Below, one piece after another: positions 36,581 through 45,074 of a DNA stretch of 64,000 nt. Origin of the DNA: Bradyrhizobium sp. CB1717 (GTDB lineage: Bacteria; Pseudomonadota; Alphaproteobacteria; Rhizobiales; Xanthobacteraceae); assembly GCF_029714325.1 (NCBI RefSeq), contig NZ_CP121666.1, positions 5,976,001 through 6,040,000 on the forward strand, in the 5' to 3' direction. Each line of letters opens with the position of its first letter. Position 1 is the stretch's first letter. Both the position numbers and the translations under genes were made by a program. The notes beneath the pieces are model-generated. The model had not been told where the DNA came from. It made no database searches and saw only the letters and a program-made list of their open reading frames with translations.

Positions 36581-37705
36581 GGCCTGTTGCGTAATTCGCC
36601 AGTTGTGATTCCCTAGGGCAAAGCCTTGAGGGGATGACGATGGCGGTTAAGCGGACGGGACAGCCGAGCTTTGTGGAAGCACTGATGCCGAAGGGGGCCG
36701 GCGCCAATGCAGCGCTGGATCGGCTGGCTGGCCTGGTCAAGTGGTACCGGTTCGAGAAGCTGATCGGCCATCTGCGGGATGAAGGGAGCCCCGGTCGTCC
36801 AGGCTATCCGGTGCTGGTGCTGTTTCGTGCGGTGCTGTTGCAGTCGCTCTATGGTCTTTCGGAACGCGAACTCGAGGAAGCGTTGGGCGACCGGTTGTCG
36901 TTCAAGCGCTTCGTCGGTTTGAGCCTCGAAGATGCGACGCCCGACCACACGGTTCTGAACCGCTTCCGGAACCAGCTCGTCGAACAAGGGCTGTTGGAGA
37001 AGCTGTTTGGCGAGCTGGATCGCCAGCTCGAGAATGCCGGGGTCATCCTCAAGCGCGGCACGATGCTGGATGCGACCTTGATCCAGGCGGTGTCAACCCC
37101 TCCGAAGCAGGATCGTCCCTCAAACGACCCAGATGCCCGGTTTACCAAGCGGCAGGGCAAGGGTGGTTCGACCTTCGGCTACAAGGCTCACATGGGTGTC
37201 GACGAGGGATCCGGCCTGATCCGCGCAGTCCTGACCACGCCCGCCAATGTCAACGACACAACGCCGGCCGACGAACTGATCCGTGGCGATGAAGCCGTGG
37301 TGTGGGCCGATGCAGCCTACGACACCCATGCCCGACGGGCTCGGCTGAAAGCGGAAGGCAAGAAGCCCCGCATCGCCCGTCGTCCCAACCGACATCACCC
37401 GGAGCTACCGCCTCGGCTCAAACGCTACAACCTCCTCATCGCGCGCCGACGAGCCCAGGTCGAGACCACCTTCGCCACTCTCAAACGCCGCATGCGGCTG
37501 ACCTGCATCCGCTATGTCGGTCTCATGAAGGCAAGCGGGCAGGTCCTGCTTGCCTCCATCGCGTTCAACATGAGGCGCTGGGCCGCGCTCGCCGCCTGAG
37601 ACGCCCGCCAAGGGCACCAAGTACAGATCTCGGCCTGACAATCGGCGTCAACACAGCCCTCTCTCCCTACGTCTCCTGCCTCAAAAGGCCGTAGCGCAAC
37701 AGGCC
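36581..37705 (+). mobile_element. IS5-family insertion sequence
   Basis: A 1125-base element with terminal inverted repeats GGCCTGTTGCG (left, 36581) and CGCAACAGGCC (right, to 37705). It contains one transposase gene and is flanked by a 7-9 base duplication. The start of the left end (GGC-TGTTG) recalls IS903-type ends, which also make 9-base duplications; I give family level only. It looks intact and therefore recent. It landed inside an intergenic repeat and disrupts no gene. Confidence 0.85.
36634..37599 (+). CDS. IS5-family transposase
   Basis: A 321-residue DDE transposase. The N-terminal DUF772-like region includes FRAVLLQSLYGLSERELEEAL. The catalytic acidic residues are seen in MLDATLIQA, ADAAYDTHARR and AQVETTFATLKRR. 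The frame is uninterrupted, so the enzyme is probably active. GAGGGG precedes the ATG at 36634; a second in-frame ATG is at 36640. It is the only gene of the insertion sequence. Confidence 0.93.
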   Translation: MTMAVKRTGQPSFVEALMPKGAGANAALDRLAGLVKWYRFEKLIGHLRDEGSPGRPGYPVLVLFRAVLLQSLYGLSERELEEALGDRLSFKRFVGLSLEDATPDHTVLNRFRNQLVEQGLLEKLFGELDRQLENAGVILKRGTMLDATLIQAVSTPPKQDRPSNDPDARFTKRQGKGGSTFGYKAHMGVDEGSGLIRAVLTTPANVNDTTPADELIRGDEAVVWADAAYDTHARRARLKAEGKKPRIARRPNRHHPELPPRLKRYNLLIARRRAQVETTFATLKRRMRLTCIRYVGLMKASGQVLLASIAFNMRRWAALAA

Positions 37706-37807
37706 CCTTGTGGGAGAAGGTGGCGCGAAGCGCCGGATGAGGGGTTGTCTCGGCAAGCTCAACAAAGAGTTTGGCTCGCGGACAAAGACCCCTCACCCGT
37801 CTCGCCG

Positions 37808-39199
37808 CTATCGCGCCGAGCCACCCTCTCCCACAAGGGGAGAGGGTAAAGCGCCCTCCTCCGCCAGCCGAAACCGCAACGTGAACTCCGCGCCGCCGCC
37901 GGGAAGGTTCGCCACCGCCACCGTCGCGGCGTGATCGTCGGCGACGCCGCGCACGATCGAGAGGCCGAGGCCGGCGCCGTCGCTGCGCTGGCGGTCGGCG
38001 CGCCAGAAGCGCTGGAAGATCAGGTCGCGCTCGGATTCCGCGATGCCCGGGCCGCAATCGCGCACGCGCACGGAGCCGTCCTCGCCGACCTCGACGTCGA
38101 CCGCAGTGTCCGTCGCGGTGAACTTGATGGCGTTTTCGGCGAGGTTGAAGATCGCGCGCTGGAGCATCTCCGCATTGCCGTGGATCAGCACCGGCGCATC
38201 GGTGCCCTTCAGCGCGATGTCCTTGTGCTGGGCGAGTGCGAACGGCGCGATCGAACCGACCACCTCGGTGCAGACCGCGCGCAAATCGGCGGTCTCGCCG
38301 GGATCGAGCACCAGCGTGTCGAGCTCGGCGATCTCCAGCAACTGGGCGACGATGCGGCTCATGCTCTCGATGTCGGCATGCAGCGCCTCTCTTGCCGCGC
38401 CGTCATGCAGCGTCTCGATCCGCGTGCGCAGGATCGCGAGCGGCGTGCGCAACTGATGCGCCGCATCCGCGGTGAACTGGCGCTGCACGCGAAAGCCGTC
38501 CTCGAGGCGGTCCAGCGCCTGGTTCACGGCGGTGACGAGCGGCATGATCTCGCGCGGGATCTGCTCGGTCGGCAGGCGGACGTCGGTGCGCGCCGGGCCG
38601 ATATTGCTGGCTTCCTCCGAGGCCTTCCACAGCGGCGCGATCGCGCGGCGGAAGATGATGATGTCGGTGGCGAGCAGGACCAGCAGGATCGGGATGGTGA
38701 TCCATCCCACCCGCCGGAAGAAGTTCGAAATGATGTCGTCGATGATGACGTCGCGATGCGAAAGGTCCTCGGCGACGCGGATGCGCACCGTCTTGCCCTC
38801 GATGACGCGCGTCACGCCGGCGCCGGAAATCGTCTCCGACAGCGGCGGCGCCGGTGTCGCGGCACCCGCCTTGCGGCGGGACGAGAACAGCACACGGCCG
38901 TCCTCATCGCGGATGTCGTAGAGATACCGGCCATAGGCTTCCGAATAGAGACCTCGCAGGCTGTCCGGCAGAATGAACGTCAGCGTCCCGTCCGCCTGCG
39001 GGACGATGCGTTCGCCGAGCACCTCGGCCTGGGCGCGCATGGCGTCGCGATGGAGCTGGTCGACCTCCGAGTTGAGCAGCCAGAACAGCACCAGCGGCAG
39101 GAAGATCGCGACCACCGCGACCGCGACGATGTGCAGGAACACGATGCGCCAGATCAGCGATTTGAACGTCGGCCTGGCGGATGACCGGGCGCCGGACAC
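37808..39199 (-). CDS. Sensor histidine kinase, TctE/QseC type
   Basis: A 463-residue membrane kinase. Helices at about 18-42 and 164-184 bracket a periplasmic sensor domain of the TctE type. The H-box ADAAHQLRTPLA holds H248; the N-box is FNLAENAIKF, and the G-boxes are DCGPGIAES and GAGLGLSIV. It starts at GTG directly after the response regulator stop, with GAGGAG inside the upstream gene. The last 12 residues, PSPLVGEGGSAR, and the stop are encoded by the intergenic repeat, so its natural end has been replaced. Confidence 0.9.
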   Translation of the reverse strand: MSGARSSARPTFKSLIWRIVFLHIVAVAVVAIFLPLVLFWLLNSEVDQLHRDAMRAQAEVLGERIVPQADGTLTFILPDSLRGLYSEAYGRYLYDIRDEDGRVLFSSRRKAGAATPAPPLSETISGAGVTRVIEGKTVRIRVAEDLSHRDVIIDDIISNFFRRVGWITIPILLVLLATDIIIFRRAIAPLWKASEEASNIGPARTDVRLPTEQIPREIMPLVTAVNQALDRLEDGFRVQRQFTADAAHQLRTPLAILRTRIETLHDGAAREALHADIESMSRIVAQLLEIAELDTLVLDPGETADLRAVCTEVVGSIAPFALAQHKDIALKGTDAPVLIHGNAEMLQRAIFNLAENAIKFTATDTAVDVEVGEDGSVRVRDCGPGIAESERDLIFQRFWRADRQRSDGAGLGLSIVRGVADDHAATVAVANLPGGGAEFTLRFRLAEEGALPSPLVGEGGSAR

Positions 39200-39200
39200 G

Positions 39201-39875
39201 CTATTTCTCCTCGGCCATCAAATAGCCGACGCCGCGGATGGTGTGGATCACGACCTTGGCGCCGTGCTCGGCGAGCTGCTTGCGCAGCCGCGAGACGTAG
39301 ACCTCGACCGCGTTGGAGGCGACCTCGCCCTCGAGGCCGAAGATGTGGTCCTCGACGTTCTTCTTCGGCACCACCCGCCCCTGCCGGCGCAGCAAAATCT
39401 CGAGCACCGAGGTCTCGCGCGCGGAGATGATCCGCGGCTGGTCGTCGACGAAGATCTGGCGGCTCTCGGTGTCGTAGACGAGGTTGGCCAGATGCAGCGA
39501 GCGGCCGAGCAGCTGGCCCGGCCGGCGCAGGATCGCCTCCAGCCGCGCCACCAGCTCCTCCATCGCGAACGGCTTTGCGAGATAGTCGTCGGCGCCGCTG
39601 CGCAGGCCGCTGACGCGGTCCTGCAGGCCGCCGCGCGCCGTCAGCACCAGCACCGGCAGCGGTTCCATCTGCCGGCGCAGCTCGCGCAGCACCGACAGGC
39701 CGTCGCCATCGGGAAGACCGAGGTCGAGGATCATCGCGGCGTAGCTGACGCTGCTGACCGCCTCGCGCGCCTCGGCCGCGCTGCCCACGATGTCGCTCTC
39801 ATAGCCGGCCGCCGACAGCCCGGCGGCCACGAGCCGCGACAGCTCGGCATTGTCCTCGACGATCAGAAGGCGCAT
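39201..39875 (-). CDS. Response regulator, OmpR/TctD type
   Basis: A 224-residue regulator. The receiver domain has the acidic pocket (VEDN) and phosphate acceptor D51 (LDLGLPDGDG), T/K of the switch in LTARGG and AKPF. The C-terminal winged helix includes SNAVEVYVSRLRKQL and TIRGVGYLM. It is upstream of its kinase gene with no gap, so they are one operon. Family members often control tricarboxylate or similar transporters. Upstream on the coding strand two near-identical CCTGACAG/CCTGCCAG octamers (39974-39995) may be its binding site. Confidence 0.92.
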   Translation of the reverse strand: MRLLIVEDNAELSRLVAAGLSAAGYESDIVGSAAEAREAVSSVSYAAMILDLGLPDGDGLSVLRELRRQMEPLPVLVLTARGGLQDRVSGLRSGADDYLAKPFAMEELVARLEAILRRPGQLLGRSLHLANLVYDTESRQIFVDDQPRIISARETSVLEILLRRQGRVVPKKNVEDHIFGLEGEVASNAVEVYVSRLRKQLAEHGAKVVIHTIRGVGYLMAEEK

Positions 39876-40032
39876 CGCATTTCCCGCCGGATGTCCCGGT
39901 GTCACGGCACGGCTCGCGCCGCATCCGTGCTCTCTTCCCCCATTCGACCGGTTTCGGCCAGCGAAAAAGCACTCTGGCAGGAAGCTCCTGTCAGGTTCAT
40001 GTAAGCGGAGGGCGAGCGATGGATCCCGCTGC

Positions 40033-43000
40033 CTAGGAGGCATCCGGGACGCGGGCGAACGGATTGCCGTACACGGAATAGGCCAGCCAGGTCAGTTCCT
40101 TGCGGTTCTTGGCGGCCTCGCGCGCGGCGCGGACGGCGTCGACCAGCGTATCCCCGCCCTTGAGCGAGCGATAGAACGCCTCGGCAAAGCTGTAGGCCAG
40201 CTTATCGTCGACCGACCAGAGCGCGCCGACCAGCGCGCCCGCACCGCGCTCGGAGTACGGCCGCAGGAATGCGTCGACGAAACCGGCGACACCGCCGCCG
40301 ATGCCGCGCCCGGCGCGCCCGGTCTGGCAGGCGTTGATGAAGACCATCGGATTTGGCCCGCTCTCGGCGAACCGGGCATAGGCCTTGACCTGATCCGCCG
40401 AGAGCGAGTCCTGCGCGAAATTGCCGTCGACCTTGGCGCCCGTCATCAACAGGTCAGCCGTCATCACCGCCCGCTGGGCCGCCTCGCCATGGCAGGCAAA
40501 GTGCAGCACGTCGCAGTCCTTCGCATCCTTCTGCAGGAAGCCGGTCACCGCGATGCTCTCGGCCGTCACCTCGCGGGGGCTGCCGAACAGCTTGGCCAGC
40601 ATCTGGCGTTCGGCATCGGCGCCTTCGAGCCGCAGGCCGGGATCGACATAGGCCGGGATCACGCAGTTGACGCGATCATTGCGCATGGCGAGCTGCGGAC
40701 CTGGCCACGGCGTGCTGTGCAGCCAGCGCACCAGCCCCCATTCCGCGAGAAAACCCTTGCCGTCCGGCCCGGACTTCCGATCGTTGATGTAGAGCAGCTC
40801 CCAGGGAATGAACGGCTCCTCGGAGATGACCTGGATCGCGCGGATCGCGTCGCGGTGGGTCCACAACGCCTCGCGGACCCTGTCCGGCAACAACTCGTTG
40901 GCCATGACGATTCCGTTGGCCTGCAGGCGCGACAGGAACTGGTCATACAAGCGGTTCGTTGCGAGCCACGCGCTCTCGATGCCCTTGAAGATCTCCGCAA
41001 CGTAGACATCGCGGGAGAAGCCGCCTGGAAGCGTGCGCGATTCCGAAACCGCGATGTTCGGATCGACGCAGGCAAGATCGAAGCGCAGCGTCACCTTGCC
41101 GCTCTCCATGATCTCGTAGATCCGCAGCACCGCCGGCTCGTCCGGATGCGCCGCCATGGCCAGTCCGGCCTGGCTCTTGCGCAAGGTCTTGCTGTCGGCG
41201 TCGACGAACACGGGGGCCAGGGCGAATGACGCGAGAATGCGCGGGCCCTGCCGTGCTTCGACCAGGATGTCGGCCGCGCCTTCCGCCGTGCCCTCTACGA
41301 CGAAGCGTAGCGACTCCGCTCGCTGACCCTGCGGCAGGTCGATCTCGGCGCTGGCCTCTCCGATAACCCGGCAATTCTTGCGCGCGATGACCTCGACGAC
41401 GATGGCGCGGGCCGTATCGACATTGACCGGCGCATTCAGGGCGGCCGAGGCCGGGCTCTCCGCCGCCTCGATCTTCTGTCGGGAGACCGTGACGAACAGC
41501 GGGACCGGCTTCTTCGGCGGCGGATGAGACTCGATCTCCGCCGCGAAATAGCAGGCGGCGGTTCGTGAACCGGGCGACGTCGATGCCGGGGGCGGCGTGT
41601 CACCTGCGGCAGGCGCCTCCCTTGCCTCGGCTGGCCTCGCAGATGGAGCCGAGCGCGATCGCGTCCGTCGCAATGTGAGCGTGTCCGGCATCGAGCCGGA
41701 TCCGGGGCTTTCCCATTCGCGCGCAGCCGAACTTGATTCAAGCGGGCTTTCGACGATGGACGCCACGCCCCGCCTCGATCGCCGCGGCGGCGGCTGCTGC
41801 AGATCGATTTGCGCCGGGACGCTCTCGGGACGAGCTGCCCCAAGACCCAGCCACTCGCTCAATTTCGAAGGGACGACATCTGTTGCAAAATACGTGGTGT
41901 GAAACACGTCGTCCGTATCGCCGAAAGCAAATGTCGCGTCCTTCGCAAGGCGCGGGCCGCGGGTCCCGAACGATGTCATCGACGCCGTATCCACCACCAG
42001 ATCGTTGTCGAGCTGGAACAGGCGGTTTGTCACGCGATCGGCAATGAACTCGGCGAACTCCTTCGTCACGCCCTTGTCGGGCGCGATCTGCGCGACGAAA
42101 TTCGACGTGATCGCATGATAGGCTGCGAGCCTGTCGAGAGGACCGGCCGCTCCGTTCAACTCCCTCACGAGATCGCTCGTCGGCCGCATCGCGGCAAGCC
42201 CGGGCACCCGGCCCTCGTCGATGGCGACTTCGGAAAACGCCTGGACGAAACGGCCGACGGTCTTGATCCCCTGCGACACGACGGGGCTCAGCGCAGCACC
42301 GCCTGCGAGGAATGAAACCGCGCGGACGCCGGCCATGATCCCGTTGGTGTAGAGATCGATCATCGCCGCCCAGTTCTCGGGCTCGGCCAGATGTGTTCCG
42401 GCATTGGTGCAGCCGACAAAGATCGCCTTGCCGAGCCGGATGTCCGGCCGCTCGTCCGCAAGCAGGTTTTCGGCCACGCGATAGACCAGTCCGCCGCGAC
42501 TGTGGATGACGGCGTCGATCGAGGAATTCTTGGGGATGCCGAGCGCCTGCAGCGCGGCGACGAGAGCGGCCGCATTCTCCCGGGGTGTGACGGTCAGGGT
42601 CTTGTGATCGAAGCCGAGCACGGCGTCGTAGTGCGCGCTGGCCTTCGACAGGAACGTCTTTCCGCTGTCGGAGCCGGCAAGCTGCGCGAAGCCGCTCGCC
42701 GTCGACGAGAACGTGCCATGCACCATGAGCAGGATCTTCAGCGGGCGGTCCTGCGGCAGTCGAGGCCGCGCCGATCGCGCCGGTGTCCATGCGGCCGGAT
42801 CGAGCCCGGCCATCACCACGATGCCCTCTTCCCTGTCCCCCTCGATATAGTCAGTCGCCACATCGATCGCGGTTCGGGCGGCAAACTTCAGCACGTAGGC
42901 TCGGACCGGATCGATCAGCTTGTCGGACACCCAGTCGAGAACGGGACCGCGCTTGCCGCTGGCGGGGGCGACGCCGCGCGCCGAGCCCCTCGTCGTGGCC

Positions 43001-43389
43001 GTCAGCGGAAATACCAGAACCTGTCCACCTCCACGCTGCCTTGACGGTTGGCCCGCCGCTTGCGGATACGTCCAGGCATAGACGCCGCCTGCGCCCTCGA
43101 TCAGGACCAGCGCCCTTTCAGACGGGCCGACTTCGACCTCGATCTGCGTCGGCGTCGATGCATCCCGTCGCAGCGCCCGCGTTCCCGGGCGCGTCGGCAC
43201 CATCTCCACTTCGGCCGCAATGGTGAAGTCGGAGGCCGACAACGCCCCCTTGAGCTGATTGGCGCCATCGATCTGGCTGGCAGTGCCCCGGCGAAATCCG
43301 CGGCGGACAGGACCGTCCTGAACGATCCTGATTTCGACATCGTCGGGACCACGAACCACGATCCCGTTCGCTACTTCGAGTTCAGCCAT
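40033..43389 (-). CDS. Alpha/beta hydrolase-CHAT protease fusion
   Basis: A 1118-residue multidomain protein. Residues 1-135 are beta-rich. Residues about 215-510 form a PGAP1/lipase-like hydrolase: oxyanion loop HGTFSS (224-229), nucleophile elbow HSRGG (Ser297), and late acidic and His candidates in NDLVVDTAS and DDVFHTTY (H497). A Pro/Ser/Arg-rich linker (525-625) and an Ig-like beta region (630-735) follow. The C-terminal CHAT caspase-like domain (about 850-1110) has the entry motif PWELLY and catalytic H967 (FACHGE) and C1021 (INACQTG). There is no signal peptide. It ends a three-gene operon with a membrane protein and another CHAT protein. Confidence 0.85.
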   Translation of the reverse strand: MAELEVANGIVVRGPDDVEIRIVQDGPVRRGFRRGTASQIDGANQLKGALSASDFTIAAEVEMVPTRPGTRALRRDASTPTQIEVEVGPSERALVLIEGAGGVYAWTYPQAAGQPSRQRGGGQVLVFPLTATTRGSARGVAPASGKRGPVLDWVSDKLIDPVRAYVLKFAARTAIDVATDYIEGDREEGIVVMAGLDPAAWTPARSARPRLPQDRPLKILLMVHGTFSSTASGFAQLAGSDSGKTFLSKASAHYDAVLGFDHKTLTVTPRENAAALVAALQALGIPKNSSIDAVIHSRGGLVYRVAENLLADERPDIRLGKAIFVGCTNAGTHLAEPENWAAMIDLYTNGIMAGVRAVSFLAGGAALSPVVSQGIKTVGRFVQAFSEVAIDEGRVPGLAAMRPTSDLVRELNGAAGPLDRLAAYHAITSNFVAQIAPDKGVTKEFAEFIADRVTNRLFQLDNDLVVDTASMTSFGTRGPRLAKDATFAFGDTDDVFHTTYFATDVVPSKLSEWLGLGAARPESVPAQIDLQQPPPRRSRRGVASIVESPLESSSAAREWESPGSGSMPDTLTLRRTRSRSAPSARPAEAREAPAAGDTPPPASTSPGSRTAACYFAAEIESHPPPKKPVPLFVTVSRQKIEAAESPASAALNAPVNVDTARAIVVEVIARKNCRVIGEASAEIDLPQGQRAESLRFVVEGTAEGAADILVEARQGPRILASFALAPVFVDADSKTLRKSQAGLAMAAHPDEPAVLRIYEIMESGKVTLRFDLACVDPNIAVSESRTLPGGFSRDVYVAEIFKGIESAWLATNRLYDQFLSRLQANGIVMANELLPDRVREALWTHRDAIRAIQVISEEPFIPWELLYINDRKSGPDGKGFLAEWGLVRWLHSTPWPGPQLAMRNDRVNCVIPAYVDPGLRLEGADAERQMLAKLFGSPREVTAESIAVTGFLQKDAKDCDVLHFACHGEAAQRAVMTADLLMTGAKVDGNFAQDSLSADQVKAYARFAESGPNPMVFINACQTGRAGRGIGGGVAGFVDAFLRPYSERGAGALVGALWSVDDKLAYSFAEAFYRSLKGGDTLVDAVRAAREAAKNRKELTWLAYSVYGNPFARVPDAS

Positions 43390-43465
43390 GACTTCGCCCC
43401 TGTCCAGACGGCCTGCTTCGCCGCGTTCTCATGTGCCGCACGGACCTTGCGAGCCCGGCGCGAAA

Positions 43466-45064
43466 TCAGGATCTGAGCTGCGTGCTCGGCTGAGACACCG
43501 GCGCCGCCCATTCGAGCCGGTTGCCGTCGAGCGCCGACGACTTCCGGATCAGCTTGTTGGCCTCGATGTAGGCTTCGGCGGTCGAGGGCACGAGATAGCC
43601 CATGACGAATCCGAGCACACCGAAAAGAGCGACGATGCCGGCGTAGACCAGCCAGGAGATGTACGGCATGTTCAGACCGAAATGTCTGCTTACCAATGTG
43701 AAGCCGATGAGAACGCAGAGCATGACGGACGCCATCACCACCGCATGGGTCGCGCCATCCCTCAGCCTTGCCTCGTGATAGTCCAGTCGGTCGGCCCTCA
43801 GCCGCACGTCGAGAAGAATGCTCAGGACCAGCGTATTGACCAGGAAGACCAGGGACACCAGCGAGCTCGCCGCAAGCGGATGACCGCTTGCCAGCCAGCC
43901 GGGCGCGATCGGGATCGCGCTGTAGGTGATCCAGAGCACAAAATTGCCGAGCAGATAGGATAGCGCGCCGAAGACGATGTAGGAGCGCCAGGGCAAGGCA
44001 TACAGCGAGGGACGCGCGAAATTCGTCGAGGCCTTCGGATAGATCGCAAAGAAGATCGAGATCATCACGGCGACCGCATGTGCGCCGGAGGAGAGGCCTC
44101 CGGTCAGCGAGCCGACTTCATAATTCTTCGACAGGTTCATGAAGAACAGCGGTGCGACGGAGACCACGAAGTCGAGCACGAAGATGATCACCAGAGGCGC
44201 AAACGGCAGCGGCTGGGGAAGAACGGTCTGGTATCCGAAGCTGGAGATCAGCTCCATCCGGGAGTCGCGCCTGTCCACCACCGACAACGTCGCCTCGGCC
44301 AATCGGCGCTGGTAGGCGACACGCAGATCCTCGCATTCCTCGGAGATGAAGTCGGAAATCTCGTACGCGAGCTCCTCCGCGTCCAGGGCCGATACCGTGA
44401 TGTCGTCCGTCAGCAGGAGGGCACGGGCCGACCGTCGCAGCATGCGCCGATATTGCCTTTCCATCTCGTCGAAGGCGGCTTTGCGGGCGCGGAAGAATCT
44501 CTTGAACCGCTTGTTGCCGCGCAGCTCGACGAAACTGGTGTGGAGGGAAGCGACCTGCTTGATCATGTTCGCGGCGCCGGGTGCGAGCACCTGGTCGTCA
44601 TCGTTGAGAGCCTTCTCGATCAGCCTGGCGGGAACGCCGTACCCTTCGAGCTCGCGCTGCAACTCCGGCCTTGCCCGCTCCGTCACCTTGATGGGCGACC
44701 GCGCGATGGCGACGATGACGGTCTCCACGGCCTGCGGGTAGCGTGCCAGCGTCTGCATCATTCTTCGCAGGAAATCGATCACCCAGCCGAGCACTGGCAA
44801 ATGGGGCGTCAGCACCATGAAGGCGATCGTCGCAGGGATCGCAACGACGAGGCCAGTTCCGCGCGACATCAGGATCGCGACGAAGAAATAGAACGTCACC
44901 GCGACCGTGACGTAGGCGAAGACCGCGAAATAATAGCGATCGCGCATCACGGCAAAGCGGATGTCCGCGGTCTCGAAAGGTGCGTGGAAGTCGATCGCGC
45001 TGACGACGCAGACCGCAATCGCACCGAGGCCGAGAGCTACGATCGACGGGTCAAGACCATGCAT
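43466..45064 (-). CDS. Polytopic membrane protein of the CHAT operon
   Basis: A 532-residue membrane protein of no family I recognise. Hydrophobic helices lie at about residues 6-22, 44-66, 70-95, 287-308, 326-342, 361-380, 398-418, 440-458 and 467-490. Between helices 3 and 4 is a charged, mostly helical soluble region of about 185 residues (100-285) rich in Arg and Glu. It starts 10 bases after the first CHAT gene and is followed 76 bases later by the hydrolase-CHAT gene. It may be the target or anchor of the two proteases; that is inference from position only. Confidence 0.7.
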   Translation of the reverse strand: MHGLDPSIVALGLGAIAVCVVSAIDFHAPFETADIRFAVMRDRYYFAVFAYVTVAVTFYFFVAILMSRGTGLVVAIPATIAFMVLTPHLPVLGWVIDFLRRMMQTLARYPQAVETVIVAIARSPIKVTERARPELQRELEGYGVPARLIEKALNDDDQVLAPGAANMIKQVASLHTSFVELRGNKRFKRFFRARKAAFDEMERQYRRMLRRSARALLLTDDITVSALDAEELAYEISDFISEECEDLRVAYQRRLAEATLSVVDRRDSRMELISSFGYQTVLPQPLPFAPLVIIFVLDFVVSVAPLFFMNLSKNYEVGSLTGGLSSGAHAVAVMISIFFAIYPKASTNFARPSLYALPWRSYIVFGALSYLLGNFVLWITYSAIPIAPGWLASGHPLAASSLVSLVFLVNTLVLSILLDVRLRADRLDYHEARLRDGATHAVVMASVMLCVLIGFTLVSRHFGLNMPYISWLVYAGIVALFGVLGFVMGYLVPSTAEAYIEANKLIRKSSALDGNRLEWAAPVSQPSTQLRS

Positions 45065-45074
45065 GGATGAAAAC

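Larger units (their letters stand above)
36574..37712. repeat. Target site duplication around the insertion sequence
   Basis: CCTTGTG occurs at 36574-36580 and 37706-37712 on either side of the element. The direct repeat could be read as up to 9 bases if the element ends are set one base further in, because the target and the ends share G and C. The span given includes the element. Confidence 0.7.
36564..37846. repeat. Second repeat copy, split by an insertion sequence
   Basis: The left 17 bases (36564-36580) and the right 141 bases (37706-37846) together match the intact copy at 35045-35194, interrupted by a 1125-base element. Its right part also encodes the last 12 residues and the stop of the histidine kinase read from the minus strand. 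Confidence 0.85.
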
